From JBLHKS01 sp047620505 (lineage in GTDB: Bacteria; Verrucomicrobiota; Verrucomicrobiia; Verrucomicrobiales; DEV007), in the NCBI GenBank assembly GCA_047620505.1, contig JBLHKS010000001.1:1-64000 (forward strand): 64,000 nt of DNA. Direction: 5' to 3'. Positions 44,536 to 53,779 of this stretch are shown piece after piece. The notes beneath the pieces were generated by a model, which did not search any database, was not told the DNA's origin, and was given only the letters and a program-made list of their open reading frames with translations. The position numbers were made by a program, and so were the translations under genes. Position 1 is the stretch's first letter, and each line of letters opens with the position of its first letter.

Positions 44536-47500
44536 CTATTCAGATTTCGCCGGTGCGCCAGCGAAAAACGCATCGCAATAATCTTCCATCAAGGCTAAGC
44601 GTGATCCGAACGAGGGGCTTTCCATAAAATCCTTGAGTCGAGCCTGCGCAGGCGGGTGATCGCGGATGGCCTTCAAAATTTCGGAACGAAATTCGTCGTC
44701 ATGCAAGCGAACGAAAACTTCGGCGAGGCTCAGGCTGGCCTCAAACCGGAGATCTGGATTGTCCGTGTCGTCGAGTGTTTCGGTTAAAAGTTTCACGGCG
44801 ACGTCCCAGTCCTTTGAATCGATCGCGACTTCGCCCCGGAGCATCCGAATGTCCGGCGCGTACCTGCCGTTCGGAAACTCCGTCTGGTATCGATCTAGCG
44901 CGGAGGTGACGCGTTTGAGGTCTTCCGGCGTCAAATCTTCACGCGAACGAAACCGTTTGTAGCCGTTCCAGGTTGGCGACTCCGGCCATTGATAAGATTC
45001 GATCCGGGGCCTCGAATGATGCTCGCTGAAAGTAAGTCGAGTCACGCGGAAAAGTACCGCTTCGCGCTTTGGACTGTTGGGATATTTCTTGAGCCAAACT
45101 TCCCAATTCGGAATCGTCTCGTTTTCTCTTAGCGTGAGAACGCCAAGAAAATCCCGAAAATTCTCTGCCGGGTTGAGCGGAACCGGAGGTACCTTCTTAA
45201 ACCCAAGCCTCTTGTTGTGATACCAAACTCGCTCGGCCGCGGTCACGCCGGGAACGGTCAACATCGCCTCGATATCGTTGATGTTGTTCATCACAGATGA
45301 CTGATTAAACGAAACGTAGTGCGGTTTGAAATCCGCGCGGATTTTGCGGACGGCCGTCAGCAACTGCTCGTCGTCGAGTTTGTAGAAATCATCCGCCAGC
45401 GCGATCAACGCTTGCCGTGCTTCCTCGGTATTCGGGTCTCTGCGAAAACTGCCAAGCTTCCGTGAATCCGCGCCAAAAGCCTCGGCGATATCCATTTCCA
45501 GCATCCAGGGGCTGATGTCGCCGGGCGTCCAGGAATGGCTCTTGGGGAAGCTCCAGAAAACCGCGCGCTCAGCTTGGAGCGAATCCGGATGGTCTTCAAG
45601 AAGCTGTGCGTGGACTGATCGCGAGAGAGTTTCAAAATCAGCCTCTTCCGCTCTGGTAAGGGAAAACGGTGAGAACTCGGCTCGCGCGATCAGACACTCG
45701 TTGATTCCTTCGAGCGCCTCGGCCGCCAAGTCGGTTTCCGGCACCAGGCGAACGACTTCAGCGTAGGCCTGTTGGGCATGCCAGAGCTCGTCGCGGCGGT
45801 CAACTTCGTCGTTGATTTCGGCCAGTTGAAAGCCGGCGATCACGGCGTTTCGCCGCCGGAAGAGTTCAGCGGGCTCGTGCTCTGAGCGATAGATGCCTCG
45901 GTTAATCTGGAGTGAAGGCAACGTGATTTCGCCTCGGTGAAACTTCCAATGTTCGGCCAGCTTGAAATTTAGTTCGGCGGCTCTTCCCGAGTCGGATTCG
46001 GATTGGATTAGTTGGGTTAACTCATCGGTTTCCTCAGTCCAAAGGAGGAGGCGGATCTTTTTCGCCTCCGCAAAACGCCCTCGCGCGATCAGCCGTGATT
46101 CGGTCATTCTGGCGAGACGGTCGTCTTCGGCATCGGGATCTTCCGACCGGCTCAGCGCCCACTTCAAATCTTCGATCGGCGCAAAATTCAAGAGCGTGTC
46201 GAGCCAGAGTTCCGTTTCCCAGCCAGCGTTGAGCTCGAACGCGGCTTGGCTGGTTTCGAGCGCTGATTCAGCCATCAAAACCTCGATCGCCTCCCCAAAT
46301 CGCTTCGACTCAATCAGACAAGTCGTGAGCCGAAACCGCGTGTCCGCCAGCAACGGTGAATTCGGAAAACGCGTTCGCATCTCCGCGAAAACGTCCGCCG
46401 CTTCGTCGTAACGCCCGAGCCGTTGCAGCGCGACGCCGCGGACACGATGGAGATCGTCGCTCGCCAGCAGCTGCTGGGAACCAGCCGATTCGATCGCGTC
46501 CAACGCCGCCTCGTGGTCGCCCGTCTCCGTCGCGTTCCAAGCGATCAGAGCCACATAACGTGGATCCCAAGCCGAAAATCCATTTTCCGGAGCTGAACTC
46601 AGGGCAGTCCCGGCCAACTGACTGATCAACTCGCGACCCTCGCGGCGGATCGGAAGAACTCGTTCGGCAACCCATTTCGGCATCTCCGAATCGTAGTCAT
46701 CTCTAAAGTTCGAAAAGTCGTCCCTCGCCCGGTTGTCGAGCAGGTGGTAAACCAGCCGCATCGCCACTCTCGGATGCTCAGCAAGCGCTTCGAACGGTAA
46801 GGTTTCCGGCAGCTCTTCCATGTGAAGCGCAACGAGAGTTTCGATGCAGCGATCGCATTCCTCCAAGGCGCGCAGTTCCACTTCCGGGTGCCCCGCGACG
46901 TCGCTCTGCTCCATGAAATATTCGAGCGACCGTCCGAAATCGCCGCGATCCCACGCGATCCCGCCCTGCCAGCCAGCTACGTCGGCCACGAAGCGCCCAT
47001 CCGGAAATCCCGCGCGATACTCAGCTAGAAGCAGCTTTGCCTGATTCCGCAAAGCCTCCTCGCGCTCCTCATTCTGGCGTGACCAGCCAAGATAAGACCG
47101 AGCCAGCATCAGCAACGCAACTTCGGCTCTCGGATGATCCGGCCATTGCTGCCTGACAAACCCAAAATGATCCGCCGCACGCTCGAAATCGCCGCTCCGA
47201 TAAAAGCTCGCGCCGATCTGAATCCGCCAGAACGGCTGCATCGCTTCGTCAGCCTGGTCATGCTGTGTGGTCAGGCTCGAAGTGATCCCTTTGACCGTGT
47301 TTCGCCAAGTATTCAGCCGAGTTTCGTACTGCGCATCGCTATTCCAACGCCGTTTCGAAGGACGGAGTTGGCGAGGGACATTGCCTGAATTATTTCTTCG
47401 CCAGACGAGGTAGGGCTCGGCCGCATCGCGGGGAATATCGAGTTCGACCATTTCGCGAAGTTCGTGCAGCAGGTTCGCGAGCCGAGCCTCGTACTCGCCC

Positions 47501-47793
47501 TCTCGATTGTGCTGGAGCGCATCGTCGATTTCTTCCAGCAGCTGCTCGCGGGAGTCACGACCGATCGCATGGCTGTAATCGCGATATCGTTTGTCGATTT
47601 CGTTCGCAGAGGTCGGATCTTCCGGCCTCCAGTCTTCTCGCCAGAACTCAGCCAGCGTCTTGACCGCGTGCCGCTCAGGAAAAGCGTCGAGAGCAGGTGG
47701 CGCGGCGTAAAAAAACGGACCGCAGGCCAAAGTTGGCAGGGTCAGCGAAAAAAGGATCGCGAGAATAATGGGAGGTAGTTGAGGGCGGGTCAT
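44536..47793 (-). CDS. Large secreted TPR-like protein of unknown function
   Basis: The 1,085-residue protein has a signal peptide (M-T-R-P-Q-L-P-P-I-I-L-A-I-L-F-S-L-T) followed by A-C-G-P-F-F. Such a cysteine start could be lipid-modified, although the preceding T-L-A is not an ideal lipobox. Most of the rest is alpha-helical with scattered tetratricopeptide repeats (for example F-Y-R-S-G-D-F-E-R-A-A-D-H-F and L-Q-R-L-G-R-Y-D-E-A-A-D-V-F). This points to a protein-interaction scaffold in the periplasm or outer membrane. It follows the DUF3142 gene by 19 bases. I do not recognise a specific family. Confidence 0.8.
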   Translation of the reverse strand: MTRPQLPPIILAILFSLTLPTLACGPFFYAAPPALDAFPERHAVKTLAEFWREDWRPEDPTSANEIDKRYRDYSHAIGRDSREQLLEEIDDALQHNREGEYEARLANLLHELREMVELDIPRDAAEPYLVWRRNNSGNVPRQLRPSKRRWNSDAQYETRLNTWRNTVKGITSSLTTQHDQADEAMQPFWRIQIGASFYRSGDFERAADHFGFVRQQWPDHPRAEVALLMLARSYLGWSRQNEEREEALRNQAKLLLAEYRAGFPDGRFVADVAGWQGGIAWDRGDFGRSLEYFMEQSDVAGHPEVELRALEECDRCIETLVALHMEELPETLPFEALAEHPRVAMRLVYHLLDNRARDDFSNFRDDYDSEMPKWVAERVLPIRREGRELISQLAGTALSSAPENGFSAWDPRYVALIAWNATETGDHEAALDAIESAGSQQLLASDDLHRVRGVALQRLGRYDEAADVFAEMRTRFPNSPLLADTRFRLTTCLIESKRFGEAIEVLMAESALETSQAAFELNAGWETELWLDTLLNFAPIEDLKWALSRSEDPDAEDDRLARMTESRLIARGRFAEAKKIRLLLWTEETDELTQLIQSESDSGRAAELNFKLAEHWKFHRGEITLPSLQINRGIYRSEHEPAELFRRRNAVIAGFQLAEINDEVDRRDELWHAQQAYAEVVRLVPETDLAAEALEGINECLIARAEFSPFSLTRAEEADFETLSRSVHAQLLEDHPDSLQAERAVFWSFPKSHSWTPGDISPWMLEMDIAEAFGADSRKLGSFRRDPNTEEARQALIALADDFYKLDDEQLLTAVRKIRADFKPHYVSFNQSSVMNNINDIEAMLTVPGVTAAERVWYHNKRLGFKKVPPVPLNPAENFRDFLGVLTLRENETIPNWEVWLKKYPNSPKREAVLFRVTRLTFSEHHSRPRIESYQWPESPTWNGYKRFRSREDLTPEDLKRVTSALDRYQTEFPNGRYAPDIRMLRGEVAIDSKDWDVAVKLLTETLDDTDNPDLRFEASLSLAEVFVRLHDDEFRSEILKAIRDHPPAQARLKDFMESPSFGSRLALMEDYCDAFFAGAPAKSE

Positions 47794-47812
47794 TTGCGTG
47801 GCGTTGCCGAAG

Positions 47813-49219
47813 TTACGGAGGGTCCTCGTCAGACATTTCGGAAAACTTTCGCCAATCGCCGCCGTCGAGCCGCCAACGCAGGTCTGAAACGGTTGAACCG
47901 CGTTTGAGCGAAACGAATCCGCTCTCCAGTTCGTCGCCCGCCGAGAGGTGGCTGAGCCAGAAGGTCAGGCGCGTCGCCGATGGGATTCGAACTGGGATCG
48001 GCTCATCGGAGTCGGGCTCGATGTGGCCTCGAACGAGGACAAAGTCGCCCGCGCCGGCTTCGTCGAATCGGGCAACGGCGCTGGCGTCGATCTCAAGTTG
48101 GTAGCCACGATCTTGATCGCCATGCCTGCCGGAAATCCTCAGCGGCAGGTCGCGAACTCCAGAGTTTTTGAGGTTAAATTTAGGATTCTGAAAATCCAGA
48201 TTGATCTCGATTTCCTCTTCAGATCCTAGCGCCAAAACATCGCTGGAAGTGAGCCCGGTGGGGACCTTCGTGCCGGGCAGCCGAAACCAGATCACGCCTC
48301 GCGCGCCGGATTTTTGGGACTGCTCGCGCTGTTGCGCAAGGACATCGCGATCCGGAATCCGCGCGGCAAGCAGAGAGTCAGAATTGATTTCGACGGATCG
48401 AATCACAAGCGGCTGGGTAGCCCTCAGGAGCGTCACGCCGGGCGAAGGTTCGCCTACGATCTGGAGAGCCGGATGAAAACTGACGGCGTCCCAAGGCCAG
48501 TTCGGAAAGTGTCCTTTCGATTTCCCATCCTCGGCAAAAAGAGTGACGCGCGCGAAGTTCGCGAGCCCGGCTTCCCAAGGAACTGGGCAAGCGGTCCATG
48601 CTTCGATCAACTCCGTCGCCTCGGGATCGGCGAGCGGGCGAATTTTTCCAGCGAGCACGTCAACTGCTTCGTCTGGCCAGAGATCGTAAAACATCGGCGC
48701 GAGCCAGTCGACGCTGCCCTTGAATCCGGAAATCGAATCGAGCCGCGCCCAACCCGCCAGAGCCGTCGCGCTGAGTTCGGTCGGTGCGATCGCCGTCCGC
48801 AATTCCGCCAGCAGCTGCTGGTAGACCGGGAGTAGGCGGTCGGGGCAATCGTAGTCGATTTGCAAAGCGCTTGGCTTAGTTTTTGCCACAAAGTTAGTCG
48901 CCAGTTTCAAGAACGACGCGCGAGCTTCCTTCGACTCGACTTGCTCCGCGCCCGCTTCAATGCGTAGGACAGGAACGACTTCAATTTCATCGCCTGCCGC
49001 GTTTTCAGGCGGCTCCGAACCGGAAAATGTCTGGTCGCCGCCCAGCCATTCCCAAGAACCGACGTGCCAGAAAACTCGAGAGACGCCTCCGGATTCCAGC
49101 GTTTTGATTTCGCGCTCGCTGAGCTTGTGATCTCGATGCCAGACCCAGAATGAATTCGAGAACTCGCCAGCGTAACCGCTGACGACGGAAATCAGCAAAA
49201 TGAGCGTCAACCATCGCAT
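47813..49219 (-). CDS. DUF3142-type secreted protein (glycosidase-like barrel)
   Basis: The 468-residue protein has a signal peptide (M-R-W-L-T-L-I-L-L-I-S-V-V-S-G-Y-A-G). An apparent TIM-barrel region follows: S-F-W-V-W-H-R-D-H-K-L-S, L-Q-I-D-Y-D-C-P-D-R-L-L-P-V-Y, W-L-A-P-M-F-Y-D-L-W. This matches proteins annotated as DUF3142, which look like glycoside hydrolases with unproven activity. The C-terminal 200 residues are beta-rich. Genes on both sides are close (17 and 19 bases), giving a dehydratase-DUF3142-TPR transcription unit. ATG 49219 is preferred over the open frame to 49297, which would overlap the dehydratase. Confidence 0.75.
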   Translation of the reverse strand: MRWLTLILLISVVSGYAGEFSNSFWVWHRDHKLSEREIKTLESGGVSRVFWHVGSWEWLGGDQTFSGSEPPENAAGDEIEVVPVLRIEAGAEQVESKEARASFLKLATNFVAKTKPSALQIDYDCPDRLLPVYQQLLAELRTAIAPTELSATALAGWARLDSISGFKGSVDWLAPMFYDLWPDEAVDVLAGKIRPLADPEATELIEAWTACPVPWEAGLANFARVTLFAEDGKSKGHFPNWPWDAVSFHPALQIVGEPSPGVTLLRATQPLVIRSVEINSDSLLAARIPDRDVLAQQREQSQKSGARGVIWFRLPGTKVPTGLTSSDVLALGSEEEIEINLDFQNPKFNLKNSGVRDLPLRISGRHGDQDRGYQLEIDASAVARFDEAGAGDFVLVRGHIEPDSDEPIPVRIPSATRLTFWLSHLSAGDELESGFVSLKRGSTVSDLRWRLDGGDWRKFSEMSDEDPP

Positions 49220-49236
49220 GGCCGAAGCTAGCCGGG

Positions 49237-51150
49237 CTAAGCGGATCCGGCAAGCCGCTCCACGATCGTGTCGGCGTCGTAAACGCAGCCGCCCCAACTG
49301 CCACCGCTGGCGTTCTGGAGCGCGGCCCAGATCCGGGTGTCGTCCGGCAAATCAGGATGCGGCCGAAAAATCGGGTTGCGATCGCGGTTAGCCAAGCTGT
49401 CTTCGCCCGTGAATTCCAAGGATCCTTCGAGCTTGCGCGTGTCGACTCGGATCCTGACAGAATCCCCATTTCGCAGTTTTCCGATCGGTCCATCCGCGAG
49501 AGCTTCCGGGCTGACGTGACCGATGCAGGCTCCAGTCGAGACGCCCGAAAATCTACCGTCGGTGATCAGCGAAACGCGCTTGCCGAACGGCAAATATTTC
49601 AAAGCGATCGTGATCTGCGCGGTTTCCGGCATGCCCGCTCCGACAGGGCCGATTCCGCCCAAGACCATGATGTCGCCGGCTTCGATCCCTCCGTTTTTGA
49701 CGGCTGCGATCGCGTCCTCCTCGGCAGAAAACACCTTCGCCGGGCCTTCATGAAGAAACACGCCGTCTTCGCCCACGACCTCTGGATCGATCGACGTGCT
49801 TTTGATAAGAGCGCCCTCAGGGCAGAGGTTGCCGGTCAGGAAAGTCGTCGTGCTCGTCAGCCCGCGTTCGCGAGCAGCTGCTGGCGACATGATCACATTG
49901 TCAGGATCGATTCCGTCGAGCTCGGTTAGCTTCGCGCGGAGACGCTGACGACGTTCTGATTTCTCCCACCATTCGAGATTTTCGCCTAACGTCTTTCCTG
50001 TCGCCGTGAGGACGTCGAGCTTGAGCAATCCGGCCTCACGCAGGTGGAGCATGACCTCGGGCACGCCGCCGGCGAGGAAAACCTGGACCGTCGCGTACAT
50101 TTCAGGACCGTTGGGCAACGCGTCGACGATGCGCGGTACGAGCTGATTGATTCGGGCCCAATCTTCGACCGTAGGCCGCTCGAGTTTGGCGGCATGGGCG
50201 ATCGCCGGCAGGTGCATGATCAGGTTCGTCGAGCAGCCGAAAGCCGCGTGAACGACCATCGCGTTTTCGATCGAATCGCGCGTCAGCACATCTTTTGTGG
50301 TTACGCCGTCCTTCTTAAGTTGAAGCAGCGCACGACCGGAACGCCGCGCCATGTCGAGCCAGATTTCTGCCCCTGACGGGCACAACGCCGCGTGCGGCAG
50401 CGTCATCCCAAGCGCCTCGCCGATGATCTGGCTCGAAGCCGCAGTGCCGAGAAACTGACAGCCGCCGCCAGCGGATCCGCAGGCTTTGCAACCCTGGTGC
50501 GCGGCGTGCTCCAGCGTGATTTCACCCTGAGCGAATCGCGAGCCGATCGTCTGGACCTTCCCGAGATCCTCGGCGTCCTCGCTGATCAACGAAACGCCTC
50601 CCGGGACGAGCACCGACGGTAGATTTGGCACTCCGGCCAACGCCATCATCATCGCCGGCATCCCCTTGTCGCAGGTCGCAACTCCAAGGACACCTTTCGC
50701 GGTAGGCAACGAACGAATCTGCCGCCGGAAGACCATCGCGGCGTCGTTTCGATAGGGGAGGGAGTCGAACATCCCCGGCGTTCCCTGGCTGCGTCCATCG
50801 CAAGGATCGCTGCAGAAGGCCGCAAACGGAATTCCGCCGCCTAACGAAATCTCCTTCGCTGCCGCTTCCATCAGGAGACCGACTTCCCAGTGTCCTGTGT
50901 GATAGCCGAGCGCTTTGGCCGATCCGTCTTCTGCGCGAATCCCGCCCAGAGTGCTGAGAATCGAAAAGTCGTTTCCGCTCAATTTTCTGGGATCCCAGCC
51001 CATCCCTACGTTCTGAGTCCATCCGAAAAGGTTTCCGCTGGGCGCATTTGCGAGGAATTCCTCGTGGAAAGGCAGTTTGCCGTCCACGCCTTTTGCGGTC
51101 GTGCGGATTTTGAAAATGGCGTCGTCGTTCGAATCGAGAATTTCGGTCAC
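49237..51150 (-). CDS. IlvD/Edd-family dehydratase, YjhG/YagF (D-xylonate dehydratase) type
   Basis: The 637-residue protein matches the long YjhG/YagF branch, seen in A-P-S-G-N-L-F-G-W-T-Q-N-V-G-M-G-W-D-P and G-Y-H-T-G-H-W-E-V-G-L-L-M. Cluster cysteines are in C-S-D-P-C-D-G, V-A-T-C-D-K-G-M-P-A and H-Q-G-C-K-A-C-G-S-A-G-G-G-C, and the C-terminal D-G-R-F-S-G-V-S-T-G-A is typical of the superfamily. The enzyme class removes water from sugar acids such as D-xylonate to form 2-keto-3-deoxy acids. It heads a minus-strand unit and diverges from the WG-repeat gene. A class I aldolase and TRAP carrier lie about 2-7 kb away, which would fit a sugar-acid route. Confidence 0.9.
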   Translation of the reverse strand: MTEILDSNDDAIFKIRTTAKGVDGKLPFHEEFLANAPSGNLFGWTQNVGMGWDPRKLSGNDFSILSTLGGIRAEDGSAKALGYHTGHWEVGLLMEAAAKEISLGGGIPFAAFCSDPCDGRSQGTPGMFDSLPYRNDAAMVFRRQIRSLPTAKGVLGVATCDKGMPAMMMALAGVPNLPSVLVPGGVSLISEDAEDLGKVQTIGSRFAQGEITLEHAAHQGCKACGSAGGGCQFLGTAASSQIIGEALGMTLPHAALCPSGAEIWLDMARRSGRALLQLKKDGVTTKDVLTRDSIENAMVVHAAFGCSTNLIMHLPAIAHAAKLERPTVEDWARINQLVPRIVDALPNGPEMYATVQVFLAGGVPEVMLHLREAGLLKLDVLTATGKTLGENLEWWEKSERRQRLRAKLTELDGIDPDNVIMSPAAARERGLTSTTTFLTGNLCPEGALIKSTSIDPEVVGEDGVFLHEGPAKVFSAEEDAIAAVKNGGIEAGDIMVLGGIGPVGAGMPETAQITIALKYLPFGKRVSLITDGRFSGVSTGACIGHVSPEALADGPIGKLRNGDSVRIRVDTRKLEGSLEFTGEDSLANRDRNPIFRPHPDLPDDTRIWAALQNASGGSWGGCVYDADTIVERLAGSA

Positions 51151-51233
51151 TCTCGACCAAACAGCGCTGCGCGCCGGGCCGCAAGTGAGTTGATTCCGTG
51201 AAAGTACTGGACAGTTCCGATTGTAGTCGAGTT

Positions 51234-53102
51234 ATGAAGATATGGGGATTTTGGATCGTTCTGTTCGCCGCCTGCACGAGTCAGGCCGGGGAATGGACCT
51301 ATGCGATTCACGATGGAAAGAAGTGGGGCCTGATTGACGAAACCGGCGCTTGGGTGGTGAAGCCGCGCTTCGACGCGATTTTTCCTTTGGCTTCGGACAA
51401 GACGTATCGACAGGCGGAGCGAAACGAAAAATTCGGGTTGATCGACGCGACTGGAAAATGGTTTGTCAGGCCGCGCTTTGATCGGCTCTATCCAGCGGAG
51501 TTGAATCCCGGCGAGACGATCACGGTTGTTCATCGAGGAAAAGAAGGGTTGTTGCACGGGACTGAAGGCCTGGTCTTGAAGCCGGAATTCGATGGGGTGG
51601 AGGCTAGCCGGGAGCAACGCGTCTGGATTCGGGATGGCGAGACGGCGCGGCTTTTCGATACGGAGACTCTCGACTGGATCGGCGAGGGACAGTCTTGCGA
51701 AAGCAGTTGGGATTTGCCGCGGGGATTCGAATCCGGATTCAGTTGGATGTTCGATCCGGAGCGAAAGGTCTGGAGCTGTTTTCTGAGGAACGGATTCAGG
51801 TTGCCATTCAATGTTCGCACGAAGTCTTCTCAGTATCGTAGTGAAGATCCGAAATACGATCCAGATGTGCTTGAAGCGAAGGACAGTGCTCTTTGGATGG
51901 CCGCCGGCGACGAGCAGCTGCTGGTGACTGAGGGGGGTGAAGTTCTGGCGAGAATCGAAGCGCAGCGAATCCTTCCCTGGAACATCAGCTGGTTCAAATT
52001 CCAGGCACCCGATGGGCGATGGGGATTGCTGGATGAGGACGGCGCAATTCGCCGTGCGGCTGAGTTCAAGTCGATTAACGGCTTTGCTGGTTCCGTTGTC
52101 TGGGGTGGGCCGACACTCTGGACGGTGCTTGGCGATGAGGGGCAACAGATCGCGCCTCCCGGGAAATATTTTGAGATCGGTGAAACGCATGAAGGAATGA
52201 CCGCCGTCCGGAAATTTGTCCCTCAAGGAAGAACCCGATTTGAGCAGCTCGTCTGGGGATTCATCGATCGCGATGGAGACGAAGTGGTTAAGCCGGCGTA
52301 TTACCGGATTCATCGATTCAGCGAAGGCCTCGCCGCAGTAACCGTTCAGTTCCAGCACGGGCAGTACATGAATTACTTTCGGTATGGAGCGATCGACACG
52401 GCCGGAGAAATGGTCATCAAGCCAGATTACGTGTCGATTCGGCCATTCTACCGGGGAAGATCCTGGGCGCTGAAACCCGGGTCGAAATCCGGTCCGTCAC
52501 TTTGGGTGATGATCGATCGGGAAGGAAACCGGCTGACGGACTGGATTCCGGGGCGGCCCGATTCCCGGACTTACTCCGGAGGCAAGCCGCGCGGTTGGTT
52601 CAACCCGGAGGACCGAGTCGTCGGATCGTTTTTCGAAACGGGGGGAAACACCCTTGCGGGCTTGGTCCGCGCAGACGGATCCGAAGTCCTGCCCCCGATC
52701 TACCATTACTTTCGAGACCTGGGCGAAGGCCGGTTTATGGTCAGTCGAAAGTACGAGGAACCTTTCAACAACCGACCTTATTGGTTCGGCGAGGGGCTAC
52801 TCGACGAGGCTGGCAGAATTCTGGTTGAGCCGACATTGTCCCGGATCAATCCGTTCGATGGGGGCGTCGCCTGGTTTCTTCCGAAGGCGCCGATTACAGG
52901 CTGGGGATTGATGGGCCGTGACGGAACGGTGCTCGCCGAGCCCCGGTTTCAGGCGCGTCAATGGTCGGAGCCGAAATTCGAGGGACCACTGGCCGCCGTC
53001 GCCGACAATGGCGAGGAACTCTGGAAATACGACCACCGCCGTGTGCCGTTTGGCTACGTAAATCGCAAAGGTGAAATCGTTGCATGGACGCCGGAAGACT
53101 GA
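51234..53102 (+). CDS. Secreted WG-repeat protein
   Basis: The 622-residue protein has a signal peptide (M-K-I-W-G-F-W-I-V-L-F-A-A-C-T-S-Q-A-G). It is built of repeated WG/KWG modules of about 45 residues, with units such as K-K-W-G-L-I-D-E-T-G-A-W-V-V-K-P-R-F-D, K-F-G-L-I-D-A-T-G-K-W-F-V-R-P-R-F-D and Y-G-A-I-D-T-A-G-E-M-V-I-K-P. About ten copies are visible, some degenerate. WG repeats form an extracellular beta-structure of unknown role. ATG 51234 is chosen over 51198, which would begin in the divergent spacer. Confidence 0.88.
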   Translation: MKIWGFWIVLFAACTSQAGEWTYAIHDGKKWGLIDETGAWVVKPRFDAIFPLASDKTYRQAERNEKFGLIDATGKWFVRPRFDRLYPAELNPGETITVVHRGKEGLLHGTEGLVLKPEFDGVEASREQRVWIRDGETARLFDTETLDWIGEGQSCESSWDLPRGFESGFSWMFDPERKVWSCFLRNGFRLPFNVRTKSSQYRSEDPKYDPDVLEAKDSALWMAAGDEQLLVTEGGEVLARIEAQRILPWNISWFKFQAPDGRWGLLDEDGAIRRAAEFKSINGFAGSVVWGGPTLWTVLGDEGQQIAPPGKYFEIGETHEGMTAVRKFVPQGRTRFEQLVWGFIDRDGDEVVKPAYYRIHRFSEGLAAVTVQFQHGQYMNYFRYGAIDTAGEMVIKPDYVSIRPFYRGRSWALKPGSKSGPSLWVMIDREGNRLTDWIPGRPDSRTYSGGKPRGWFNPEDRVVGSFFETGGNTLAGLVRADGSEVLPPIYHYFRDLGEGRFMVSRKYEEPFNNRPYWFGEGLLDEAGRILVEPTLSRINPFDGGVAWFLPKAPITGWGLMGRDGTVLAEPRFQARQWSEPKFEGPLAAVADNGEELWKYDHRRVPFGYVNRKGEIVAWTPED

Positions 53103-53215
53103 GCGGTTTTTCCGATCTGCTTTACATCGGCTGAAGTTATAAGTCTCGTCTTTCCGCAACTGCAGAGAAACCGGGTTGATTCCAAGCCGCGCCCGTCGCA
53201 GAATTCGCGCCCACC

Positions 53216-53779
53216 TTGCAAGCGATACGAAAAATCACCCGCGTCATCGACGCCATCAGTGAATTCACCGGACGAGCGGTCGCCTGGTTGTGCTTGGTCG
53301 TCGTCCTGGTTGGCGCGTTTAACGCGATTGCTCGTTACACGGCGGGCTGGCTCAACTTCCAGTTCAAATACGCGAACACGCTCGGTGACGCCCAATGGCA
53401 GATGTTCGCTGCGATTTTTCTCCTCGGCGGCGCTTACACGCTGAAGCACGGCGCGCACGTCCGCGTCGATGTTCTTTCCGATCGCTTCGGACCGAAGTTA
53501 CGCTGTTGGGTCAACTTGACTGGTTACCTCGTTCTGCTGATTCCGTTCTGCGTTTTTCTGATCTGGAGCACGTTTCCTTACGCGCTGAAATCCTGGAAGG
53601 AGCTGGAGGTTTCGGGTGATCCCGGTGGGTTGCCAGTTTTTCCTGTGAAGACGCTGATGCCGCTCGGTTTCTCGTTGCTGTTGATTCAAGGGATCGGAGA
53701 AACGCTGAAGCAGATCCAGCAGCTGCTGACTGGAGAGTTCGAAGGCGGCGATGAGAAAAAAGAGGAGGTCAGCGCATGA
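53216..53779 (+). CDS. TRAP transporter small permease (DctQ-like)
   Basis: The 187-residue protein begins at a TTG; I see no better start. Four membrane helices are visible (about 18-40, 55-78, 95-120 and 142-162), with the DctQ-typical G-G-A-Y-T-L-K-H-G-A-H-V-R-V-D. It partners the large permease, whose start overlaps its stop by four bases (ATGA). TRAP systems take up dicarboxylates, sialic acid or sugar acids driven by sodium or proton gradients and need a DctP binding protein, which is not encoded nearby. Confidence 0.87.
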   Translation: MQAIRKITRVIDAISEFTGRAVAWLCLVVVLVGAFNAIARYTAGWLNFQFKYANTLGDAQWQMFAAIFLLGGAYTLKHGAHVRVDVLSDRFGPKLRCWVNLTGYLVLLIPFCVFLIWSTFPYALKSWKELEVSGDPGGLPVFPVKTLMPLGFSLLLIQGIGETLKQIQQLLTGEFEGGDEKKEEVSA